Shown here piece after piece: positions 35,926 through 47,300 of a stretch of 64,000 nt of DNA. The stretch comes from Chamaea fasciata. Lineage: Eukaryota; Chordata; Aves; Passeriformes; Sylviidae. Location: positions 116,831,083-116,895,082 of the forward strand of contig JARCOQ010000002.1 of NCBI GenBank assembly GCA_029207755.1, in the 5' to 3' direction. The notes under the pieces are model-generated. The model ran no database searches and had not been told where the DNA came from. It saw only the letters and a program-made list of their open reading frames with translations. Each line of letters begins with the position of its first letter. The stretch's first letter is position 1. Both the position numbers and the translations under genes were made by a program.

Positions 35926-36049
35926 GAAGGCAAAATCCGATCTTAAGCAACTGAACATTCTCCATTCATCCTGGGTCTGACAAACCTAAGAAGGTGTTCA
36001 AAGTAAAATCATGTGAGCAGGGAGTGCAACAGTAGAGGAATCAGAAAAA

Positions 36050-36302
36050 TGTGAGTTGTTTTTTAATCTGAGCAGGGAGGTTCCGATGACATTAGAAAGC
36101 ATTTCTTTAACAGAAAGGCTGGTCAAACACTATGACAGACTCCCTAGAGAGATGGTCACTGCCCCAGGCCTGTCGCTGTTTAAGAGGCATTTGGACATTG
36201 CCCTTAATGCTTTAACTTTTGGTCAGCCCTGAAGGAGTCAAGCAATTGGACTAGACGATCCTTGCAGGCCCCTTCCAAGTGGAACTATTCTATTCTAATA
36301 CA
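36050..36302 (+). mobile_element. CR1 LINE 3' end of a second subfamily
   Basis: Contains AGACTCCCTAGAGAGATGGT, CCTGTCGCTGTTTAAGAGGC, TTTTGGTCAGCCCTGAAGGA and CTAGACGATCCTTGCAGGCC. It ends in ACTATTCTATTCTAAT. The GATCCTTG terminus resembles the tail of the SINE at 32954-33103, so this subfamily is a likely relative of its partner LINE. Confidence 0.75.
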
Positions 36303-36304
36303 GA

Positions 36305-39300
36305 ATAAGAATAATATCTTCTGGTTTCATTACTGTCAAACGTGAAAGACTCTTCTTAGCACTTTCCCCGGTCTGTTTCATCCGGTGCCCAGATCTGCAC
36401 TTAGAAAGTGCAGATATTCAACATCACCCACCTAAGAAACCCTGGGACCAGCAGTGGCTTTAGCAGCCTCTGTCACAGCCACAGGACAGAATGAACAATA
36501 TGCAGCTTTTAGAACTCTGTAATTCTGAGAAACATGATCCTTCACCTATATTACACACAACTGCAGATCTTCTGTTTTATTTGTACAATTGATTATTTCT
36601 CAAATAAAGAAGAAAAAAAAAAGGGGGGGGGTTTAAGTATTGTTTACAGAAAATGAGCACATCTCACAGCACTTACTTTGTGCCTGAGTGATTTTGTGCA
36701 TCACAGGTTTTATGTTCACTCCGGCTGTAGCCTGTAGCCTTGGAGACGGAGATACAGAGCCCACTATGCTGCAAAGTCACTACTTGTTGTACAAACACCA
36801 CCTAAAACTTCATCCTCCCTTCTACAGCAAACAATTAGTCACAAAAATTTTTTGTAATTCTGCCCTTGAAATCTTCAGAGTGTGTTACTTGAGATTACAA
36901 TAACAAAATAGGTAAGAAATTTCTTACATTAATGATGGGGAGGAAAAAGAGAAGAATGAAACAAGGCAAACAGAAAACTTATTTCCTGTTCCTTTCCTGT
37001 GAGAGGAAGCAGAGAAGTCTTAGAAAGAAACAACTGAACACAGGAGGAGGAAAGTGTTTGAGGAATGAGATAGAACAGGTCAAATTCACCTGAAATGAAG
37101 GAAATAAGCCAAACTTTGAACCTTCCCATTTTAAATTAGAAAGATGGCAAAGTGAAAGTGGGAGGGACCAGTGCAGGAGGTGAAGAAGATCTTAGAAATC
37201 TTTAAAGGCTGAGGATTTTCAGGATTTAGATTGTAATGGACGAGAAGGAGAAAATTAATCAAGGGTAGTGAACATCCAAGCATGAAGAGAATTAGCCAGT
37301 GGAGAAGTGTGAGCCATGGCAGAGCAGAAAAAGAGAAAGGGCCAGAAACTGAAAAAAGAAAGGCTGGCAGGGTGGATCTGACGACAGCAACACCAAAAAG
37401 CTGAACACAGCACTGCTCTGAAGAGAAGATGAAAGGGAGCAGGGTAGAGGGAAAGGCAGCAATGGAAAAGCAGCAGTGCAGCACTCCCCTGGCACCTGAC
37501 ACAGTTCAAACAACGTAAGTTATCAATTTAGACCTGAGAAATGTCAAATAAAGGTATTGAAGCTGCTAAGGGACTCGGGACATAGACAGGGAGACCATGA
37601 AGGTCTCAGACACCATTTCTTACAACGTGCATTTCAGAAACAGCAGGAAAAAGCAAGGTGATATTAACATCAGCAACATGACCAGTTGAATAAGCAGAAA
37701 AGATGGAAGACAATATTAATCAAATTAAGGAGGACAGAAGGAAGCAGCAGCTCTTGCAAATGGATGCAGAATTTAAATTTATACTTACCACGGGAAAACA
37801 AAAACAAGGCAGAGAAAGGATCTAGCAAAGGCAATGGGAATCACTAACAGATAAGGGTAACAAGATGGAGAAACAGCATCAGCAAGAAAGGAGGAATAAA
37901 AAAGTAAGAATGCAAATAAACAAGAAACCTCTCTCAAACCATTTGAAAAATACTAAGCAGATAATTGTCATAGTAGGACCTCAGGGTGCAGGACTGTACC
38001 AGAGGAAAAGTGCATGATTGCAGGGGAAGGCATAAAATTTTAGACTAAACAGAATTTCAAGAAAGTATTCCTAAGGGTTTTTCTAAACTATGGGAGACGG
38101 CAGGAAAAGTATTAGAAGTTATAACTATGTATTAGCAGTCCACAAAGCAACAAATTTATGAAAAATGTATAAAAAGCAAAAAATCTTTAGGGATCACTTC
38201 AGCAAGGACCCTTTCCCACAGGATACGAATGTGCTCCATCCCTGCAGTCCTCCTCCTAGTGACAGACTGATCAGGACTGCACTGTTTATCAACCCCTGCA
38301 ACTGCCAGCAAACTGCTCTGCACTGGTGGCAGAAAATTAAAACCTTCCTTGGTGCTGCTTTCTCCACTCAGAATAGAAAGTGCCTTCCTCCCCATTAAGA
38401 AACCCATTCCCTGCCCAGAATGAAGGCAGGAAGTTTCTGGCAACTACAGATCTCACCACAAGAAAGCAGGGACCAGCACAGTTTATATTGTTTCCTCCCT
38501 TGCCATCCATGTGTGGGGCCCCAGAGTGATGACATTGTGGTTCAGATGCTCTAAGGCCAAATTCACAGACCAGAGACTCCCTGGAGACTGAGTAGATGCC
38601 TGTGTCAGGTTGGGAGATCCTGGAAGCAGAATAGCAGGATGAAACTGAAAGAATGAGATGTTGCAGAACTGGGAGTCAGAACACTGAAGAGAGATTTTCC
38701 CTTTGCTCATCCTGTTCATCTAAGCCTCCTGGGAATAAATTGGTATATGTGACTCTGGCTTAAATATCATGTGGACAGGGAATTCTAACATGGGGAAAGC
38801 AGCACTACGTCTGCTGACAAACATCACAATACTGATGATCCTTGAAACATCAGGAAGTTGGTAAGAAATAATATAACCTGCCAGCAGAGTAGAGGCATCA
38901 TGTAGTTGGGAGCTCAACAAAATCTGCTCACAGTCCAAATACAAATTGGATTTTGTTTTCTGAAAGTCTTGTTGTAGACCCACAACCTCTGAATATAGGG
39001 GAGACCTCAAACCGCATCTCCTTTCAACTCATAACCAGGAGGGGTTTGAAATGCTGATCCCAGAACACTGACATTGTGCCAGTGATCATTTTTCATGAAA
39101 GAAACGTAAGGAATGCCAATCCTTCTTGCAGATGAACTAGGTGATTACTGGTCTCTTTCAACTGTTCCATTTTACTTTTTCATATATGCTTCAAAACACC
39201 TTTTGGTCTAGCTGTTTTGTTAAAGTGGAACCTCTGCTTTGTTGGTCACTTAATGCAATCAACTAATTCCTCTAATTCCTGCTTCCCAGGACACAGACAC

Positions 39301-41110
39301 CGATCTGTACTGATGAACCAACTGCTCTGTGGCGCTCTACTGCTCTACTGGAAAATCAGCAAGAGTTTAAGTCAAAAGTTGATTAATTGCTGCTCAGTGT
39401 TTAATCAGCTCTTCGTGTACTACTGACAAATGTCACAGAGACATATCTTACTTCTCTCCAATGTGTCGAAAAATCCTTTCTTTTCCCTTCATGCTTTTCT
39501 CCTTGGAGGTATGACATTTGGTCTTATCCCCATTTTACAGACAGGGAGTTGAGACAGAGGTGAGGAGGAAATAATGAAAGAGTCAGATTTTGGAAAGCTT
39601 TCAAGTCACCAAAGAAACTGTGAAACAGTCAGTGTGTAACTTGTGCATTTGGAGAGAACAAGACAGGGTCTTTATCTCTTAAATACAAATGGAGCTCTGA
39701 GAGGCTTGAGTCTGCTGATCAAAGCAGCTGCAGGAACAGCACCCCAAACACCAGGTCCCTAAACACAGGCATAAAGGTTACTTTTGGAACTTCAACTTCC
39801 CTCAGTGGAAGTTAAAGGCTCCTGTCTTGCTCAATAACTCTTTGAAAAAATCCACACTGCACAGTAACTCAAACTGCAGTTCGGTCTGTTCAGAGAGCAA
39901 AAGCAAATCGAGCCAGTGTTTCAAAGCCCCTGACTAGCACAGACAAATCTGTAACACAGCAGCACATGCAGTGTCAGTTTATAAGGAGTACCATGCCATG
40001 AGTACCATCCATGTTTATTCACAAAATGCAGAGAATCACGGAATGTAAACACAACAGATACCTTTGGTAATGTGTCCTTAAAATAGGAAAAGCAGCAGGT
40101 AGCACAGCGCTGTGGTAGGTGAGGAGATGAAGAGTGCTCCCACTGAGCAAAAGGAAGGCAGGTGGAGGTCGGCATCCCTTGATGTGGAGCTTAGGAGTGC
40201 CCGCCTGCAAGAAGACATAATTTTCAAAGCTCCAGTAATTTTTCCAAAATTGCTGATTCCAGCAGGGCCTCAAGTCAAGCTCTTGTCCTTCAACATGAAA
40301 TGGGCAACACAAACTTTAAGAAGTTCTGAATTACTAACACATAGATTTTAAAAGACCACAATATTGCATAAAAATAAATCAGGGAAGCAAATTATCCTGG
40401 GATAGCAACGTACCTCCACTGGTGGTATTCCAAACAGGCATAAATTACATTCCTCAGGAATGTACATTGGCTATAGAGTTAATGGCAGTCATCATTCCCT
40501 CTGACAATATGCGGCCAACCCTTCCACTATTCTGTCCAGGGCTAATACTGTCGTATTGGAAAATTTCACAAGACATACCATTTTCATCCTATACATATCA
40601 GCACACTGGTACTTCCCGCAGATCCTCTGGTCCAAGTTCTCTGCGAAACAGAAACAACAGAAAAACAAAAACCCCATCTTCAACATTCTTGTTCACCACA
40701 TTTCCTCAACTGTTGATTCACAAATCTACGGCATTATACCACTGCAAAACCTATCCCTCCAGGCTAATATTTTAACACATCCATATCTCACTCCCTCCTT
40801 CTCTACTGCAGTCTCCACAAGGCAATAAAACAAACCACTTTTTTGTGTTTCCTGCACTTTCTAACGTCTGTGACAAGACAGAGGATGATTGTTTCTTCTC
40901 TCCACTTCTGACATCACTGCCATTATATTTAAGGATATCTTCTAAAATTCCTTTGTATCACTCTTTTTAATGAAGACAAGATTCCAATGAACATCAAAGA
41001 ATGAGAAAATCACAGTATTTTCCTTGACAGTGATAGGATTTTTTGGAGGTGTTTACATTTGTAACAATGACCAGGAAGCAAGTCTCCTGTGACCAAGTTC
41101 CTGTGATTGC
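36305..41110. other. Intergenic, nothing recognised
   Basis: 4.8 kb of AT-rich sequence. A G-run (36622-36630) and purine-rich stretches (36930-37500) are present. Short open frames at 38.1-39.0 and 39.9-40.3 kb lack recognisable domains. Confidence 0.6.
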
Positions 41111-41114
41111 ATTC

Positions 41115-41250
41115 AGTGATCAAGGCCAGGTGGATGGGGTTTTAAGCAACTGGGTCTAGTGAAGGATGTCCTTGCCCATGGCAGAGGGGTGGACTAGATG
41201 ATTCTTAAAAGCTTCCTCCAACCTAAACTATTCTGTGATTCTGTGACTGT
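41115..41250 (+). mobile_element. CR1 LINE, short 3' end
   Basis: CAAGGCCAGGTGGATGGGGT, TCCTTGCCCATGGCAGAGGG and CCTAAACTATTCTGTGATTC mark the terminal part of CR1. Confidence 0.85.
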
Positions 41251-41254
41251 GTCT

Positions 41255-43390
41255 TATTTTATTAATCACAGCCTTTTTGATGACACAGATGTATTTTGTG
41301 CAGTGTTTATGTTGTACACTCACGACTTCCATGTGCGTAACTCACAAGTTGTGTTGTTTATCTCTGTATTTTACCACACCACCCTTAGCTAGACAAGGTC
41401 TTGCCCTGTCACTGAGGCCTCTCTGTGACATTACATTGCAATGAAATGTTTGAGATCTGAGGCTCAAATCATATGTTCTCCCAGATCAAATTCTTACCAC
41501 ATTGTCCTAGATGGGCAGATGAAGCCAGCCCTCTACTCTTGCAGTAATGGGGAGTAACAGGACAACATCCATAATGCTACAAAACAAGTATTTTAGGAAG
41601 CAGTGCTTCCAAGGCACAGCCCTCCTGCTTAGCAAAATACAGGAGATTACAGATCTGTAATTGTTTCCCAGGTGCAAGTTGATATAACCACCACGCTGAT
41701 AATCAACTGATAGCCTTCAGCTTGCACCCAAGTGGTTAAGAAAGCAGAAGACATAAGGAAAAATGCTTATAGAAGATCAGAAGCACAGATCTTGGTGATC
41801 TCACAGATCTGTTGGTGAGTCAGCCAGTAGAGAGACTCACACTTCCTTGGTTCACCTGGAACTGAAGTGTCTTCATCCTGTGGATCCAGAGTACCCATCT
41901 ATGGGACAATACTTCCATTCTGGGTAGCCTGGCTGTGACTCTCTGGAGCACTCCCAGTTCCTCGTTTGGGGTTCTCTAACGTCAGCTTTGAGGTCAGGCA
42001 GGCAGGGCCCTCTCCCAAACACAACAGACTATAGATAGCTGCTGCAGCAAATGCTTTTCATTACGTACCTCCCCCTCTCCACCCAGTGCGGGTGGGAGCA
42101 GCATGGGGCCCCCGTGCTGCTCTGCTACGTGTTTTCTGTTATTTGGGGTGAGCTGTGCATTCCTCACATGATTTGAATGTCATGTGGAGCCCTGGGGGAA
42201 TCCTTATAGGAGTGGGACATACAACAAGAAATCTGGAGGAGATTTCTAGCTATGACAGCAATCAGGCCCCGAAACACCCTTCCAAACTACAAAGGACATA
42301 GAAACAAAAATCCCATCTGCTTTCACATGAGAGCCTGATAAAGTTGTGAGTGATTACAGGATTTTATATCTGTGACAGCTAAGGATCTGACACTCACACA
42401 CCCACGAAGTCTGATGCATACTGCACCAAGAAGGCTGCACACTGCCTTCTCATCCTTTACCATGGAAATCTGACCCACTCTCCCTTTCTGGAGCACAAAT
42501 GTGGTACCTTGTACTCAGGACAGGAAAGTAATGCCCCAGCCTGCTCTGCTCCCACCCCCTCAAAACAATTTGGGTCTGGGTTAAACCTGTACGCCCAGTT
42601 CATGTTTCAGCGTCAGCTCAGAGTTTGCACAGAAGATTGTTATGGATATAGAAACACAGGACTGAAAGGACATCCTGGCATGGCTGGAGGCACTGACCTC
42701 AGTAGCCATTCCTCTACTTACTGCCATGCATTTTATTCCACCACAATTTTCAGGCTGCCAGTGTAATTGGAAATTCTGCAGGTTCTGAAGGGCCAGCAGG
42801 ACAGGCTAGCATTCCCTGTAAGTTTTAACCTGTAACTGGAAATATAATTTCCAGATCCCAGAGCCGTTACAAGATCAACAAAATGATGAACAGTTAGGAA
42901 AAGGGAACTTGAAGGAAAGGGAAGCCTTCATGCCTGCAGGAACTGAGCATCCATCTAGAATACAAACAGAAATATAGGAGCTCCCATTAGGCTCTGCATC
43001 CCATGCTGTAACTGTGGCTGCTCTGCTGGCTACCTCAAAATGTGCCAGGAATCACCTGAAAGGCAACACTAATAAAATACACATCAGAGAAACACTTTCA
43101 TGTGATTGTTGACTAAATCTAGCTGAGGACTGAGCTTTATGGTCCTAGTAATAAATATACACACTGACCACTCTCTTTAAAAGTGGCATTTTGAGATAGT
43201 AACTTATTTAAAGCAAAATACACTAAGTTGTGGATTGCAAGATGTGTAGACACCGAGTACAACAGCGTGTGCAACACCCATGGCATCTCACACAGCTCAG
43301 ACTACCACGGCGCCTCTGTAACTCCAGTAAAAATCCTAGAGAGCAATAACACGAAACATTCACCACGGCTGCCACAGACTTTCGTGCCTT
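41255..43390. other. Intergenic, nothing recognised
   Basis: Unique sequence up to the LCMT2 CpG island. No exon of a neighbouring gene was recognised on either strand. Confidence 0.6.
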
Positions 43391-43573
43391 TTGTGCTGTC
43401 CTCAGCACAGCCGGCCTGGGAAGCCCAGCGGGGTCCCCAGCACAGCCCTGCGGCCATTAGTGCCATCTCCCCCCTGAACGCCGCACCGGGGACGGAGCCT
43501 GGGCCGCCCTGGCAAGGTTCCCCCTGCACAGAACCCCGTGCACGCTGCGCGGAGCCCCGCGCCCCTGCGGCCC

Positions 43574-43579
43574 GCTTAC
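43574..43579 (-). other. Candidate minus-strand splice donor in the LCMT2 CpG island
   Basis: The minus strand reads CCCCGGCGCG followed by GTAAGCGGG. It would end a non-coding first exon of a divergent transcript starting within the island. There is no ATG on that strand between here and 43745, and no downstream coding exon could be identified. Confidence 0.3.
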
Positions 43580-43770
43580 CGCGCCGGGGCCGCCCGGGGC
43601 CGCCCCCTGCCCGGCGCCGTCCGTGAGGGCCGCACCGGCGGGAGGCGCCGGCGGTGCCGGGCGGGCCCGCCAGGGGGCGCGCGCTCCGCGCTCCCGGCGT
43701 CCCGCGCTGCGCTGCCGCTTCCGGCCGGCGCGGCGTGCGCAGGATGGGCCGCGGGCGTCCCGGCGCCGTG

Positions 43771-43961
43771 AGTGACCCCCGGGCCGGGAGAGACCCCCGG
43801 GCCGGGAGAGACCCCGGGCCGGGAGAGACCCCCGGGCCGCGAGTGACCCCCGGGCCGCGAGAGACCCCCGGGCCGCGAGAGACCCCCGGGCCGCGAGTGA
43901 CCCCCGGGCCGGGAGAGACCCCCGGGCCGGGAGAGACCCCCGGGCCGGGAGAGACCCCCGG
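43771..43961. repeat. 18-bp GC-rich minisatellite, about 10.7 copies
   Basis: Consensus AGAGACCCCCGGGCCGGG, with variants AGTGAC at the left and CCGCG at the right of the unit. Unit starts are 43771, 43789, 43807 (a 17-bp unit), 43824, 43842, 43860, 43878, 43896, 43914, 43932 and a partial unit at 43950. There are no unique spacers, so this is not a CRISPR-like array. It lies 200-390 bp upstream of the LCMT2 ATG. Confidence 0.95.
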
Positions 43962-44157
43962 CTGGGAGCGATCCCCGGGGGCCCGCTGCCGCGGGGAGCC
44001 TCGGCCCGGTTGCTTCGGAGAGCGAGATGAAGCGGAGGCGGGGATGGAGAGGGATTCGACGGCGGCGGGCGCTGCCGTCCCGTCCCCTCGGAGCCCTGTG
44101 GGGGCTGCCCGGCCCCGCCATCCCGCGTCGGGGGGCCCGTGCGTTTCTCGCGGAGCG

Positions 44158-44324
44158 ATGTCGGTCGGAAGCGGCAGCGCCGTGTCATTGTCCCGGCAGG
44201 TCCAGGGCACCGGCGGCAGCAGCGCCGTCAGCAAGTGCTCGGCGGCAGCGCGGGGCTACATCCAGGACCGGTTCCTGCGGCTTTTGGCGGGGCGGCGGCG
44301 GCGGCGAGCGCCGCTGATCCACCG
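44158..44324 (+). CDS. LCMT2: LCMT2 exon 1 (coding part)
   Basis: 55 codons plus two bases, donor GTGAGG at 44325. It encodes [20 protein letters not shown] and ends in RRAPLIH. The open frame extends upstream through the minisatellite to 43654 but without family similarity. An out-of-frame upstream ATG at 44027 opens a frame that overlaps the start, if transcription begins far enough upstream. Confidence 0.92.
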
Positions 44325-47300
44325 GTGAGGAGCGAGCGCTTCCGCAGCCCTCGGCTGCCCCGGCTGCTGGGCCCCGGTGCCCGCGGGGCGTGGGAGGGAT
44401 CTCGGGCTGCGGGAGGGCCAGGAGTGACGGGACAGGGGGAGGAACGGCTTTAAGCTGAAAGAGAGTCGGATTCGGTTACGTGTATGAGGAAGGAGATCTT
44501 CCCTGTGAGTGTGGCGAGGCCCTGGCTCTCGACCCAGAGAAGAGTTTGAAAGCTTTGTAATATTTGAAAACATACTAATAATGTAATAACATCAATAGTT
44601 TTCTCATTAATTCCCCAGGATGTTACAATTTCTGTAGGGTATTTGGTGGCTTTGGGAAGCAATGTCTTTTGAGTCAGTGGTAGTCTCACCAGGAGGACTT
44701 CTCCAGAGCTTTGTAAGACACAAGAGCGTTTTAATGTGTGTTTGCAGAGGGCTCTAGGCTGATGATGCTGTGGAATTTACATAATTCGAGGTGAATAGTT
44801 TAATGCAATCCAAATGACTATGAATTGCCAAAGGAGTTTTGTCCAGGGGAAAATCAAACAGTGGTGTTCAAGCAGAGGCTTGCAGCCCTAAGAAGATGTA
44901 TGTGGCTCATCAGGAAGCCTGCACTGACTTGTCACACAACATTCGCATGCCAAGCTGAATTCACAGCAAGGGTTCTGTATTGCATTTATCAACAATTTTC
45001 GGACATCTTAGACTGTGTGGTCCCTGTGAGGAGTGGAGATGATGACATGCTTTTTAAGGGGTGATAAGAGCTGGAATATAGCCAGGTGGATATAGGATGA
45101 AACTAACTAAAAGAGAATGCTAAGAAACAAGAGGCATTAGTCCATGCCAGACTATGGTAAATGCTTTCCAGGAGCTGGTCTAACTTAGTTCTGTTTATTC
45201 AAAAACCAGAGAACAGAATTCCTCTCCTGAGTTTGCTTTTCCTCCCTTTTTTGATCCCTTCTCACTACATTAGCACACACTCATTCATTTTGTTTTTACA
45301 GCATATGGTTTGGGGCAGGAACTCAGGTGTCATCCATCTGCATTGCCAGGGAGCATCCTCACTGTGTGGATTTATACATTTTCATTCAGCAAATATTTAC
45401 TTATGCTAAACAGAACAGGTCCAGCTGGGATAGCTGCATGTTTTCTCTGGGTTATCCATTGTCTTGATGGTTAATATGCACACTGGTTGCAGGAGATCTG
45501 TATTTATTAGCAAGCCCTATAGAGATGACAAAAATCATCTCCCAGTGCAGGTCTGTAAAGAGGGAATTACTGGGTGGAAGCTTAGAGAAAAAAAAAAAAA
45601 AATTTTTTTAAATTGAAATTGCCAGTGCTGAAGAAGTTATGTGCCTGGGCAGTGATAACAACTGAATTTGTTCCTACAGGGGTTATTACATCCGTGCCCG
45701 TGCTGTAGATCACTGTGTTCAGGACTTCCTGCTGGAGACACGAAGCCTACCCAGGACGCAGGTACATTTTCTCAGGCTTCTGGCATCCGTCTCTAAATGT
45801 GTGTAAAGTCTTTCTGGCATCTGGGCAGTAACTTGTTAGTGCATCTGGTGGGATCCATTCCCAGCAGGGCACGGAAATCTGACTGGCAGCGCTGTGAGTG
45901 TCCATTTGTCACTTTGGCATAAGTATCTGGGAGGGGGCAATATCCACGCCAAAATTCGTCTGCCTCTTGCAGGAAGTTGCCTGATTTTGTCACTCTGCAG
46001 ATGATATTTAATATTTTTCACACCGAGATGCTCAAGATGCTGCTGGAGTTGAGTATAACTTTTTCTGATACTTTCTCTGCAGATCCTATCTTTAGGTGCT
46101 GGCTTTGATTCCTTATACTTCCGTTTGAAGGATATGGGTCTTCTGCATCACACTGTGGTTTACGAGGTAGATTTCCCAAATGTGGCATGCCAAAAAGCTA
46201 CTCTGATCAAGGGATTGAAAGAGTTGTCAGAACTGGTGGGAGACACTGGAGAGGAAGGATTAGGTATGGCATTAATGAAAGTTTTTTTTTCATACAAAAT
46301 GTTTAGAAGAAGTAAACATAGCTTCAGCCTTCAAAAATTATAGTCCGGAAACTATGAAATTGTAGATTAAAAGGATGTTCATTTTATGAAAAATGTCAGA
46401 ACAAATAATTTGTAAGCATTGGAAGATAACAAGAAGCCAGGATGGGTTTGTCAGGAGCTGATTATATCAAACCGAGGTCAGGTTTTTTTCTGTTGCAAGG
46501 GTGTGAAAGGGTGTGGTTTTTTCTGTAAGGGTGTGTCCAGCTTGGAGCATACTGGTCCAGAAACAGTGGCAAACTGGCCTGCGTCCAGTGGGAGGTGATG
46601 GGGATGATGAAGTGATGGAGCAGGTGATGTAGGAGGGGAGGTTGAGAGAACTGGTTTTGTTCAGCTGTTTGGGAGGAGTTTGGGAGGGAAGTGAGTCTTA
46701 CAGCACTCTTCAACTTACCTATTGGGAGAGGTTAGAAAAGACAGAGCCACACTTTTCTTGGAGGCATAAAGCAAATAGTCAAGGAACAGTGGTTGAAAGT
46801 TGCAAAAAAAAGGAAATTCCAGTGATGTATAATGAAAATGTTGGGGGGGAGGTTGCACCACGTGAGTAGTTAAAAATAGGAACAGATTGCCTAGAAAGAT
46901 AATGGAATATCTAGCCTTGGAGATAGAGCTTGACTGGACAAAGCTTTGAGCAACATGACACAGATAGTTGCCAAGAGGAAGCATTTGGACAAGATGACTT
47001 TTAAACGTCCCTTTCACCCTAAATTATACAATGATTTATAGGCTTGATGGGTAAGAGAGAAAGTTTGATTCTTGAGTGTCTTGACTATAATAAAACACTA
47101 GTTGTTATGTCTCCTGATGTTTTTTTGCCCTCCAGGGCAGGATAAAATGAGCCTTGTGAAACTGCTGCAGAATATTGTGCTAGCTGAGTGCTCAGGGGAA
47201 AAGGAAGAATGTAAAGTATGTGGATCACTAGAGGTTTCTCCTGCATCTCTTTTCCTCCAGGATTTCCAGTAATGCTCTAGATGATCTGCTGTAGAAGATG

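Larger units (their letters stand above)
43400..44420. promoter_or_regulatory. CpG island and probable LCMT2 promoter, possibly bidirectional
   Basis: About 1 kb of GC-rich, CpG-dense sequence surrounding LCMT2 exon 1. It contains an 18-bp minisatellite and good donor motifs in both directions: plus GTGAGT at 43769-43774 and minus GTAAGC at 43579-43574. Long open frames on both strands follow from composition and the 18-bp period. Confidence 0.75.

Noticed and set aside
38156..39010. Possible minus-strand exons in two adjacent open frames
   Set aside because: No domain, no convincing splice borders and no link to a neighbouring gene.
43771..43961. CRISPR-like array
   Set aside because: Units are head-to-tail with no unique spacers, inside a vertebrate CpG island.
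43302..44328. Long open frames on both strands over the LCMT2 island, with repeated PGPGVS or PGETPG peptides
   Set aside because: The 18-bp minisatellite keeps all frames open and yields repeated peptides. Only the stretch from the ATG at 44158 has protein-family support.
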